In this document: positions 9,629-17,974 of the stretch, in pieces
How positions within the stretch are numbered: the stretch's first letter is position 1
Layout of the letters: each line of letters begins with the position of its first letter
Source of the DNA: Candidatus Micrarchaeaceae archaeon
GTDB lineage: Archaea > Micrarchaeota > Micrarchaeia > Micrarchaeales > Micrarchaeaceae
Length of the DNA stretch: 56,261 bases
Reading direction: 5' to 3'
Assembly: GCA_027310755.1 (NCBI GenBank)
Contig: DAIDAE010000002.1
Location: forward strand, 1 to 56,261
Translations under genes and position numbers: made by a program
The notes under the pieces: generated by a model
What the model was told of the DNA's origin: nothing
What the model saw: only the letters and a program-made list of their open reading frames with translations
The model's database searches: none

Positions 9629-9697
9629 TCACATCAGCCTTCTCCTTAGCCTTCTCCTCCTTGCTCTTACCTGCCTTCCCTTTGATAAGTGTGTCAT
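9629..9697 (-). CDS. 22-aa arginine-rich mini-protein (MTHLSKGRQVRARRRRLRRRLM), eL41-like candidate
   Basis: TATA-like TATAAATA (complement of 9725-9732) about 26 nt upstream of a near-leaderless ATG; stop at 9629. Confidence 0.45.
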   Translation of the reverse strand: MTHLSKGRQVRARRRRLRRRLM

Positions 9698-9761
9698 AAG
9701 ATCAGAATTATAATAAGTCCAGCATATTTATATGGATGGGTCGAGTGCCCTTGCCCAGCTG

Positions 9762-10565
9762 CTATTTCAAAAGGATCCCGCCGTCTATTACTATTTGCGA
9801 CCCTGTCATGTAAGTCGACATCTCCGATGCAAGGAACAACACCGCTTTTCCAATGTCATCCGGGTCTCCCAGCTTGCCCATTGGTATATTGTTAATAAAG
9901 GCCTGCATGACCTTTTCCATGTCCATGCCGGGCGCCGGCGGCATCGCCTGATTTAATTTTTGCACCCCAGGAGTCAAGATGCCTCCCGGGGCCACCGCGT
10001 TGACCCATATCTTGTGAGGCGCCAATTCCAGTGCTATGTTTTTTGTAAATCCCCACACCCCGTGCTTGGATGCATCATAATGCGCAAGCCCGACCATTGA
10101 AGGGTGCAATGCATCTATAGAAGTGATATTGATTATTCTGCCTCCGGCCTTTCGCCTTATCATCTCGTCTGCCACATACCTAGTGCAAAGGAAAACTCCC
10201 CGAAGATTAACAGCTATCACCTTGTCAAAATCGGCAGCTTTCATTTGCAGCAATGGGATCTCCGGATAGATTCCTGCGTTATTCACAAGGATGTCTATGG
10301 CGCCAAAATCTCTGACCACCGCGTTAACCAGGTTCTTTACGCTTTCTTCGTCCGAAACATCTGTTCTTATTGCCTTGGCCCTAAAACCCAGCTTTCTAAG
10401 GGCCTCCGCGGCCGCCATGCCTTCGCCCTCGGTTCTATTTGCTATTATCACATTAGCGCCAGCTTCGGCCAGTCTATACGCTATCCCATAGCCTATCCCT
10501 ACAGCGCCGCCAGTCACTATTGCGGTTTTGCCAGAAAGATTGAGCAAGTTTTGCAGGGCCTCCAC
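9762..10565 (-). CDS. short-chain dehydrogenase/reductase
   Basis: 267 aa; TGGAVGIGYGIA, NNAG, YDASKHG. Confidence 0.93.
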   Translation of the reverse strand: MEALQNLLNLSGKTAIVTGGAVGIGYGIAYRLAEAGANVIIANRTEGEGMAAAEALRKLGFRAKAIRTDVSDEESVKNLVNAVVRDFGAIDILVNNAGIYPEIPLLQMKAADFDKVIAVNLRGVFLCTRYVADEMIRRKAGGRIINITSIDALHPSMVGLAHYDASKHGVWGFTKNIALELAPHKIWVNAVAPGGILTPGVQKLNQAMPPAPGMDMEKVMQAFINNIPMGKLGDPDDIGKAVLFLASEMSTYMTGSQIVIDGGILLK

Positions 10566-10653
10566 GGTATCGCCTTACAGTCAATAAATATAACCTGTTA
10601 ACTATACTTCTAGATAGTGGGGCTTTAATAAATTCCATTTTAATATTTGATGA

Positions 10654-11178
10654 GTGTATATGGCAGAACAATGGTTCCACAAGCGCAGGGATGCAATCAA
10701 GACGTTCATACGCGTAGTTTTCGGAATAGTCTGGCTCATTGACGGTTCATTAAAATTTCAGCCGGGCATGAGCGATACGTTCATCCAGATGATTCAGGGC
10801 GCTGCACAGGGGCAGCCGGCCTGGCTAATGCCATGGTTTAATTTTTGGGCCTCCGCGGTTGCCCCGAACCCGGCGTTTTGGGTGTCATTTATAGGAATAT
10901 GCGAGGTGCTGTTGGGACTAGCATTAATCTTCGGCTTCATGAGAAAAATATCATATACGCTTGGCGCATTGCTCAGCCTATTCATATGGTCTATCCCAGA
11001 GGGCCTCGGCGGCCCGTACGGCCCAAGCTCGACAGACATAGGCACTGGAATAATATACGCGCTGGTCTTCCTTGCGCTGATGGCAATAAATGCTGGATAC
11101 GGGCCGAGCAGACTGTCGCTGGACCACTGGATCGAGAAAAGAATCAGTTGGTGGGCCATGATTGCGGAGTTCGAATGA
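10654..11178 (+). CDS. DoxX/DoxD-like membrane protein (thiosulfate:quinone oxidoreductase subunit family)
   Basis: RVVFGIVWLIDGSLKF and GGPYGPSSTDIGTGIIYALVF. Confidence 0.75.
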   Translation: MYMAEQWFHKRRDAIKTFIRVVFGIVWLIDGSLKFQPGMSDTFIQMIQGAAQGQPAWLMPWFNFWASAVAPNPAFWVSFIGICEVLLGLALIFGFMRKISYTLGALLSLFIWSIPEGLGGPYGPSSTDIGTGIIYALVFLALMAINAGYGPSRLSLDHWIEKRISWWAMIAEFE

Positions 11179-11245
11179 ATATTGCACGGGACGCCCATGC
11201 AAGGTCCCCAATATCCCCACCCCTATCCCTACCATGAATACAAAG

Positions 11246-11483
11246 TAGCGGCAGGCCATAGCCCTCCTTCTGTTTTATGCAGCATTGGACTGAGCGTCGA
11301 AATTATCGACTTGCATACCGGCACACCATCGGCGCGTTTCATCCATCACAATATCGCTCGTCGCGTCATCGCTTGACATTGCTCTGGTATCGTTTCTGTT
11401 CCGAATTAGGCCCTGGGCCATATGTGCTTTATATGGTATGGGAGGAGCTTCCTCCTTTCGGTTGGCTGCTCACCTGCCACTAT
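11246..11483 (-). ncRNA. rnpB: RNase P RNA
   Basis: P1 TAGTGGCAGG/CCTGCCGCTA; P2 GCAGC/GCTGC; CRI GAGGAAG and CRV ACAGAA directly abutting a P4 helix AGC(U)CCUCC/GGAGGGCU with the canonical bulged U; internal ACAGAAACGATACC and GATGAAACG motifs; TATA-like box about 26 nt upstream of P1. Confidence 0.85.
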
Positions 11484-11580
11484 TGTAGGATCATAGCGAA
11501 TTCAAGATATAATAAGTTTTTGTATCCCTATTGCCCAGGCCTATCTAATCATTTTTATTAATTTACATCCCTATACGCTT

Positions 11581-11928
11581 ATGACATTGTTTTTGATACT
11601 GCCGTTGCTTGACCTTCTAAGCTCCATAATCAGCGTAGTCGTGCTTTTGGTGTTGATATTTTTTGTCATAGGCATAATATTTTTCATCGGAAGGGTCGTC
11701 TCAGGCCTTGCGGTAAACAGCGTCCTAGGACTCGTTTCAATATGGGCGGTGAACATGTTCTTCGGCCTGGGCATTGGCATAAACCTGCTGACGATAGTGG
11801 TCGTGGCGGTGTTCGGGCTTCCCGCCGTGCTCATCCTGGTGGTGCTCAAACTGCTAGGAATACAGATATTCGGGCTTCCCGCAGCGGCCAACACGCTACT
11901 TGCCGCGCTGGCGATGCTGCACCCTTAG
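11581..11928 (+). CDS. BofA-like small integral membrane protein
   Basis: 115 aa; LAVNSVLGLVSIWAVNMFFGLGIGINLLTIVVVAVFGLPAVLILVVLKLLG resembles the BofA family. Confidence 0.65.
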   Translation: MTLFLILPLLDLLSSIISVVVLLVLIFFVIGIIFFIGRVVSGLAVNSVLGLVSIWAVNMFFGLGIGINLLTIVVVAVFGLPAVLILVVLKLLGIQIFGLPAAANTLLAALAMLHP

Positions 11929-12137
11929 TTGGTGGCGAGTTTTATATCAGAAACATCAACGGTCTTCCTTTTTGCGTGCTTCGCGAGCTTTACCGCCCTC
12001 TCCGCCACCGTCAGCGCGGTCCTGTTCATGTTCCTGTGGAACAGGTCCACTGCGTCATTGCTTGCGCGCGAGGCGCCGGCCATTTTTAGTATCCTCTTCA
12101 CAGTTGACTTTGGAATATACATTTTGTCCCCCATCAA
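11925..12137 (-). CDS. archaeal histone
   Basis: 70 aa histone fold: IPKSTVKRILKMAGASRASNDAVDLF...ERAVKLAKHAKRKTVDVSDIKLA. Confidence 0.92.
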   Translation of the reverse strand: MMGDKMYIPKSTVKRILKMAGASRASNDAVDLFHRNMNRTALTVAERAVKLAKHAKRKTVDVSDIKLATN

Positions 12138-12201
12138 AATACGGTAGGATAAGTGACGATAAAAAAGTATTTAAGCGATCCGCAAACTTTGATTAGCGGA
12201 A

Positions 12202-12768
12202 TTACTCGTTTACGTCGTAGTCCATTTTCGCGCCAAATTCCCTCTCCAATATGCCGAAGAGGATGTCATCAATGAACTCCCCCTTTTGGTAAATACCCTG
12301 CCTTCCCACGCCCTCCCTGGCAAAGCCCAGTCCGGTGAGGAGATTTATCGACGGTTTGTTGGTTGCCAGTGCCTTCGCATGTATCCTGTTGAATTTTAGG
12401 GAGCCGAACGCGAACGAAAGCACCAGTCTTATCGCCTCCTTCGCGTAGCCCTTCCTCCTGTGTTCCTTCCCTATCCAGTACCCTATCTCGCCACTCCTGT
12501 TCCCCAGGTCAAGTTTCAGCACCATGGCCCCGACAAGTTTATTGCCGGCGATTATCCCGAAATTCAGGGCAGTGTTGTCCATCTGCGAGCTAATCGCCAA
12601 TCCGATAAAAGCGATGGCATCGCGCCTGGTGAACGGGTGAGGTATCCTTGAGAGGTCTGCCATATTGTCCGAAATGTCCTGCTCGTCCGCCACCGCGGCA
12701 AAACTATCAGCGTCCTCCATCGCTAGGCTCCTTAGTATGACACCGGAACCTTTGGATTTTATTTCCAT
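12202..12768 (-). CDS. GNAT acetyltransferase (RimJ/RimL-like)
   Basis: IGYWIGKEHRRKGYAKEAIRLVLSFAFGSLKFNRIHAKALATNKPSINLLTGLGFAREG. Confidence 0.92.
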   Translation of the reverse strand: MEIKSKGSGVILRSLAMEDADSFAAVADEQDISDNMADLSRIPHPFTRRDAIAFIGLAISSQMDNTALNFGIIAGNKLVGAMVLKLDLGNRSGEIGYWIGKEHRRKGYAKEAIRLVLSFAFGSLKFNRIHAKALATNKPSINLLTGLGFAREGVGRQGIYQKGEFIDDILFGILEREFGAKMDYDVNE

Positions 12769-14901
12769 CTATTCAACCTGCGAGAGTATCTTCGATGAAA
12801 TTTCCTTCCCGAATATCCTTGACACCTTATCCTTATTATTCCTGATGTCGGCAACGGTCCTTATGCCATTGATATAGAGCGTGCGCGCCCTGACCCTTCC
12901 TATCTGCTGGAGCCTCACAAGATCGAGGAGCTCCTCCTTTATCCCGTACCTTATCCTGACCCTCAGGTCTATGAGGTCGTGCAGGGGTTTGTGCGCGAGC
13001 TTTGCGAGCTCTGTTGCTGAGTATATCATCCAGTCCGCGTTTGAGAGCTTGGAGAAGACTTCCCCTGGCGTGGTCCTGTACTTTTTGACTATATCCTGCT
13101 CGCGCAGTTCTTCGATCCAGTCCTTGAGCATCAGGGCGGTGCTGAATGCCCTTACTGGGTCGTAGGCGCCGTAATCCATCCTCTCAAATTCGTTATATAT
13201 TTTCTTGTCCTTGAAAATGAACCTGTATGCCGCAAACATCCCCTCTGCTTCCTCTGTCGCCCTTACGTACGGCTTCATCTCCAAAGTGTTGCATACCATG
13301 TAGAGATTTCCGATTATGTCGTTGGTTTGCTCAAGAACATTGAGCATCCATCTTGCGCTGAGCGGGTCTATGTAGAGCTCGCTTACTCTCTTACCTATCT
13401 TTGTCGCTTTGTAGGTTTCCTTTTCGACTTCTTCTATGAATTCGTATTCTGTAAGATCCTTTGTTATCTCATCTATCAGGTTCTTGATGTGCTTTTCGTT
13501 GCCGTATTGGAATCCGTAGAAGCTTTTCATTAGGAACTTGTGTATCGCCTTCTTGTCGTTTAGGAAGTTCTCGGCGATGAAGGAAAGAACGTGTGTTCTA
13601 AGCACTGGAATTATCCCTAGCTTAGATTCTATGTCCTCAGGAGATGCGAGTATGTAGTTTTTGTAAAGCTCAGCCACTCTTTCCTTGTATGGTGCAATAA
13701 GCAAAGCCCTGCCCTCTGTGTCGTATTTCGGCCTTCCCGCCCTGCCAAAGAGCTGGAGAACCTCGTTCACGCTCATCATTTCGTTTGAGCCGTTGTCATA
13801 TCTTGTTACATCTCTTATCAAGACCGTGTGAGCCGGGAGGTTAACCCCGTAGCCAAGTGTTGTAGTAGAACAAAGCGCCTTGATAAGATTGTTTTTGAAA
13901 GCATTTTCTATCAGTGCCCTCTGTCCATTCATAAGACCGGCATGATGGAATGCAACTCCCCTCTTGACCAGCTTCGAAAGTTTTTCGCACTGATCAGTCG
14001 GTCTGTCAAGAACATTTAGAACCGATTCGCCAATAGCGCTTAGTTGTTCTTTTTCGCCGGCAGTAAGGCGCTTTTCTACATGTTCAGCAAGTTTTGTTGC
14101 TCCAGCCTCAGCGTTCCTTTTTGTGGAGTAGAAAAATAGTACCTGCTTCTTTCTTTCAAGCGTATCCTCCAGTACCCTTATCTCAGGAATTGGACTTGTG
14201 CCTCCCAGTTCTTCCTCTTCAGGCTCGCCAGCGTATCTTTCATCAAGAAAATATGCCTTTCCATTATGCTCTATGCCTTTTTTCAGCTTCACGGGTCTGT
14301 ATTCGCTGACAACCAGTTTTGCATTCAGCCATTTTGCAAGCTCCACTGCATTTCCTATGGTTGCGCTCAGCGCGATTATTTGAGCATCGCAGGTATTTGC
14401 GAGCTTTGTTATGAGCACTTCGAGTGTTGGTCCCCTAGATGCATCGTCAAGCATGTGTATTTCATCAAACACTACGCAGCCGATCCTGTCCAGCCAGTTT
14501 ATTCCGTGCCTAAGCAGGCTGTCAAACTTCTCCGTAGATACGAATAGCACTTCATAACCCTGCAGCCACTGATCATTGGCGTCAAGATCGCCTATCGATA
14601 TTGTAGATCTTATGTATGGATAGGCCTCCTTGAACTCATTGAACTTCTCAAGAACCAGGGCGCGCATCGGTGCAATGTATACTGCCTTCTTGTTCTTTGA
14701 TAGAACGGCATTGGCACACGCAATCTCTGCAACCAGCGTCTTCCCGCTTGCAGTGGGAGAAGCTACCACTATATTCTCTCCGGTCAATAGCCCCTTTTCT
14801 ATGGCGCTTTCCTGCGGAGGGGTGAACTCCTTGATGCCGCGACTGGATATAGATTCAATAATCTCGTTAGGGAGCTTTCCCTTTATCGAGTGAAGGTCCA
14901 T
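12769..14901 (-). CDS. Ski2-like superfamily 2 DNA helicase (Hel308 type)
   Basis: 710 aa; ASPTASGKTLVAEI, DEIHMLDD, SATIGNAVELAKWL, QLFGRAGRPKYD. Confidence 0.9.
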   Translation of the reverse strand: MDLHSIKGKLPNEIIESISSRGIKEFTPPQESAIEKGLLTGENIVVASPTASGKTLVAEIACANAVLSKNKKAVYIAPMRALVLEKFNEFKEAYPYIRSTISIGDLDANDQWLQGYEVLFVSTEKFDSLLRHGINWLDRIGCVVFDEIHMLDDASRGPTLEVLITKLANTCDAQIIALSATIGNAVELAKWLNAKLVVSEYRPVKLKKGIEHNGKAYFLDERYAGEPEEEELGGTSPIPEIRVLEDTLERKKQVLFFYSTKRNAEAGATKLAEHVEKRLTAGEKEQLSAIGESVLNVLDRPTDQCEKLSKLVKRGVAFHHAGLMNGQRALIENAFKNNLIKALCSTTTLGYGVNLPAHTVLIRDVTRYDNGSNEMMSVNEVLQLFGRAGRPKYDTEGRALLIAPYKERVAELYKNYILASPEDIESKLGIIPVLRTHVLSFIAENFLNDKKAIHKFLMKSFYGFQYGNEKHIKNLIDEITKDLTEYEFIEEVEKETYKATKIGKRVSELYIDPLSARWMLNVLEQTNDIIGNLYMVCNTLEMKPYVRATEEAEGMFAAYRFIFKDKKIYNEFERMDYGAYDPVRAFSTALMLKDWIEELREQDIVKKYRTTPGEVFSKLSNADWMIYSATELAKLAHKPLHDLIDLRVRIRYGIKEELLDLVRLQQIGRVRARTLYINGIRTVADIRNNKDKVSRIFGKEISSKILSQVE

Positions 14902-15046
14902 AATGTTATTTCGGGTTCAATATATTAAAGCTGTATAGGAATTTTGAGAATCCCTATTCCCATATTCCGTCACTTCCAGGCCCGAAGATTCCGGGTATTA
15001 TAATTCATTCTGACGCAGTCGATAGGTGAAGGAAAAGGCTGAAAAT

Positions 15047-15139
15047 GGTGTGGGTAGATGTGGTGGAGTTGCATGCAGATGCATGCACTCCGGGTGGGTG
15101 TTGGGTGATAAAATAGATTACCTTATCACTGCCACATCT
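15047..15139 (-). ncRNA. candidate structured ncRNA (three-way junction), unassigned family
   Basis: AGATGTGG/CCACATCT closing stem enclosing GTGATAA/TTATCAC and GGAGT-GCATGC/GCATGC-A-ACTCC hairpins; TATA-like TTTAAATA (15163-15170) centred about 26 nt before the stem; T-rich 3' flank. Confidence 0.55.
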
Positions 15140-15437
15140 GATAGGATATACGGCTTTGCACATATTTAAACCACGCTAAAAATATAAAAATGGAAGTGAA
15201 AATCTGCCTTTTTGTAACCCCACTTCCGCCATATGCCGTATAACGCTGTTATAAATCCCGGAATCCATCCACAGTCCCCTTTTTAAGCCTTCCCCTCCTC
15301 ATCGAGAGCACAGCCATAGAAAGGTTTAAATATTTATTCCCGCATAATAACTGCAGGAAGTGTAACCTATTTTTGATAATTCTGAGAAAGTCTAGTTTTA
15401 TCCCTTGAGTTATCGAAAGGAACCTAAAGTGAACAAC

Positions 15438-16622
15438 ATGGCAAAATCGAGAGCAAAAAAGACCAAGAAAACGAACAGCACAAGACAGGCGCAGAGGAAA
15501 ACAGCGCCCAGCTCACCGGCTATTAAGAAGATAGTTGTTAAGGACAACAAGCTCAGCATAGAGTCCCCGATGAAGAGGGCACGTGGAAGGCCACGCGCAA
15601 TGATGGGCATAATGGACAATGCAGATATGGGGCAGACCGCAGACATGGATCTGCCAGCTTCCGTCGGCGCATTGATGGGGCCTCGTTCCGGTCCTGAACC
15701 GGCAAAGACCCATGAAAGGGTAAGCAAGTGCCCAAGCTGCGGATCGACAGACCTTATGTTTGACAACGAGCGCGGAGAGCTTGTATGCAACGGCTGCGGC
15801 CTGGTTATCGAGGAAAACGTAACAGACACGGGCCCAGAATGGAGGGCATTTGATGCAGACCAGAGGAACAGCAGGGCGAGGACGGGCGCACCGATAAAGT
15901 ACACAAAGCCCAACCGCGGCCTTGTTACGGAGATTGACCTTTATAATAAGGATATAAGGGGGGTAAGGATACCTTCGAAGCGCCAGGCACAGCTCTACAG
16001 GATGAGGAAGTGGCACAAGAGGGCTTCAATCGCTTCATCCAGCGAGAGGAACTACCTAATAGCATTGCCAGAACTAAACAGGGTTGCATCATACCTGGGA
16101 TTGCCTGACAACATAAGGGAAAGCGCAGCACTCCTTTACAGGAAGTGCGTGCAGAACAACCTCATAAGGGGGCGTCCTATCGAGACTGTGGTCCAGGCGG
16201 TTATCTACGCGGCTTGCAGGAGTGCGGGAATGCCAAGGACACTAGATGAGATTTCAAGCATATCGGGTCTTCCTAAGAAGGAGATAGGAAGGGCATACCG
16301 TGTGATTTCACACGAGCTGGGCCTAAAGATACCACTCACGGACCCTATAAGCTACGTCCCAAGATACGTCAACGCCCTTAAGCTGAGCGGCGAGGCCCAG
16401 GAGAAGTCAATAGAGCTCCTGAAGGATGCCATGAAGAAGGGTCTTGTATCTGGAAGAAGCCCGACAGGGGTAAGCGCTGCCGCGGTATACATCGCCGGCG
16501 CATTGGCAGGGGAGAGAAGGACCCAGAAGGAGGTGGCCGATGTAGCCGGAGTAACCGAGGTTACGATCAGGAACAGGTACAGGGAGCTCAAGGAGCAGCT
16601 CAACATTGACGTCAATCTGTGA
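15438..16622 (+). CDS. tfb: transcription initiation factor B (TFB)
   Basis: Zn ribbon CPSCGSTDLMFDNERGELVCNGCG plus two cyclin folds; ~100-aa basic N-terminal extension; ORF-track start at 15405 is TTG, ATG 15438 preferred. Confidence 0.95.
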   Translation: MAKSRAKKTKKTNSTRQAQRKTAPSSPAIKKIVVKDNKLSIESPMKRARGRPRAMMGIMDNADMGQTADMDLPASVGALMGPRSGPEPAKTHERVSKCPSCGSTDLMFDNERGELVCNGCGLVIEENVTDTGPEWRAFDADQRNSRARTGAPIKYTKPNRGLVTEIDLYNKDIRGVRIPSKRQAQLYRMRKWHKRASIASSSERNYLIALPELNRVASYLGLPDNIRESAALLYRKCVQNNLIRGRPIETVVQAVIYAACRSAGMPRTLDEISSISGLPKKEIGRAYRVISHELGLKIPLTDPISYVPRYVNALKLSGEAQEKSIELLKDAMKKGLVSGRSPTGVSAAAVYIAGALAGERRTQKEVADVAGVTEVTIRNRYRELKEQLNIDVNL

Positions 16623-16809
16623 CGTCAATCCTTTTTTATTTTTACTTTTCCCCTCAGGTCTAATCCTAGATTTATGAACGTCAAGAGCCAAATTTGCATA
16701 GTTCGCTTAAAAAGCTTGGCGTTGATAACCTAAGCGGATAGAGTTGGTTCCTTTTTCTCCCGGATGGGACGGATTAGGAAGGATGAAGGATTGGAATTAA
16801 GGTGAGACC

Positions 16810-17061
16810 ATGGTAGATGAGATGCAAGAGGTTGTAGAGTTGGGATCCGTATACGACGTACGGGTGGACGCCAAAGGCGCCAGGGATGAAGGGATAGGGA
16901 AAGTTGGGAACTTCGTAATCTTCATCAAGAATGCAAAGACGAGGATCGGCAATATCTACAAGATCAAGGTGACGAAGGTATACCGCACATTTGCATACGC
17001 CGAGCCGCTTGGCAGTAGCCGCAATTTCGTAGGCAACGGCAGCGTAATCGACTATGCGTAA
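16810..17061 (+). CDS. TRAM-domain protein
   Basis: 83 aa; GSVYDVRVDAKGARDEGIGKVGNFVIFIKNAKTRIGNIYKIKVTKVYRTFAYA; SD GGTGA upstream. Confidence 0.85.
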   Translation: MVDEMQEVVELGSVYDVRVDAKGARDEGIGKVGNFVIFIKNAKTRIGNIYKIKVTKVYRTFAYAEPLGSSRNFVGNGSVIDYA

Positions 17062-17216
17062 ACGAGTCTTTTAATATTTTTCATTTATTTTAACGCGAAA
17101 TGAAAAGCCTTATATAGCTATTGATGTCAAATAAGTATGACGACCGTTTTGTTTCATTGTTTTGTTGAAGCGGCGCTTTTCATTCTGTAATTTTTGTTGG
17201 TATATTGGGTGAGCAG

Positions 17217-17867
17217 ATGGATCAAGGAACACTTGACCTGTACAAGAAAATAATGAAAGGGACCACAACCGTAGGCATAGTTTGCAGCGATGGCGTGGTG
17301 CTGGGCGCAGATTCAAGGGCGACCATGGACACGTTCATAGCGAGCTCAGAGGCCAGGAAAGTCTGGAAGATAGACAGCAACCTTGCAATGACAATTGCGG
17401 GCGGGGTGGGGGATGCACAGGAGCTGATAAGGATACTGAAGGCGCAGAACGAGGTCTACAAGATGAACGAGGACCGTGCGCTCACTCCCAAGTCGGCGAC
17501 ATCGCTGCTTTCCATAATACTGCAGGAGAACAAGATGATGCCATTCTATGTAATGCTCACCGTGGCAGGGGTTGACGGGAATGAACCGCAGCTCTTTACA
17601 ATAGACCCCCTAGGTGGGTACAGCGTGGAATCTAAGTTCTCCGCAACTGGAAGCGGATCGTACACGGCGTTGGGCTATCTTGAAGACACTTACAAGAAGG
17701 GTATTACAACAAAGGAAGCGGTAAAGGTTGCGGCCAGAGCGCTTGCGATAGCGATGAGGAGGGATTCCGCCACAGGTGACAGCATGCTGGTTGCCGCAAT
17801 AACCAACTCTGGATATACGGAATACAGCGGAAAGGACCTGGATAAGATTATTGGCACTGCAAAGTAA
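17217..17867 (+). CDS. psmB: proteasome beta subunit
   Basis: propeptide then TTTVGIVCSDGVVLGADSRAT with N-terminal Thr; SD GGTGA before ATG 17217. Confidence 0.95.
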   Translation: MDQGTLDLYKKIMKGTTTVGIVCSDGVVLGADSRATMDTFIASSEARKVWKIDSNLAMTIAGGVGDAQELIRILKAQNEVYKMNEDRALTPKSATSLLSIILQENKMMPFYVMLTVAGVDGNEPQLFTIDPLGGYSVESKFSATGSGSYTALGYLEDTYKKGITTKEAVKVAARALAIAMRRDSATGDSMLVAAITNSGYTEYSGKDLDKIIGTAK

Positions 17868-17974
17868 TTTTCTGTGGATCCCGACAGTTTTTCATTCATT
17901 ATTTTAAGGCAATTCTACAAGAAAGGGAAATATAAGCGACAAACATACGCAAAGGGCACATCCTCTGTGATCAA

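Noticed and set aside
11182-11376. 64-aa plus ORF and overlapping small ORFs (11277..11561, 10978..11259) between doxD and bofA
   Set aside because: The interval is mostly occupied by the minus-strand RNase P RNA; no conserved protein signature
11461-11483. SRP-RNA-like GAGCAGCCAA motif
   Set aside because: Lacks the GGAA tetraloop and partner strand of SRP helix 8; explained as RNase P RNA P1/P2
15181-15234. 17-aa ORF (MEVKICLFVTPLPPYAV) in the hel308-tfb intergenic region, with GGAAGTG/CACTTCC hairpin
   Set aside because: Too short and composition not distinctive; could be chance despite AT-rich upstream sequence
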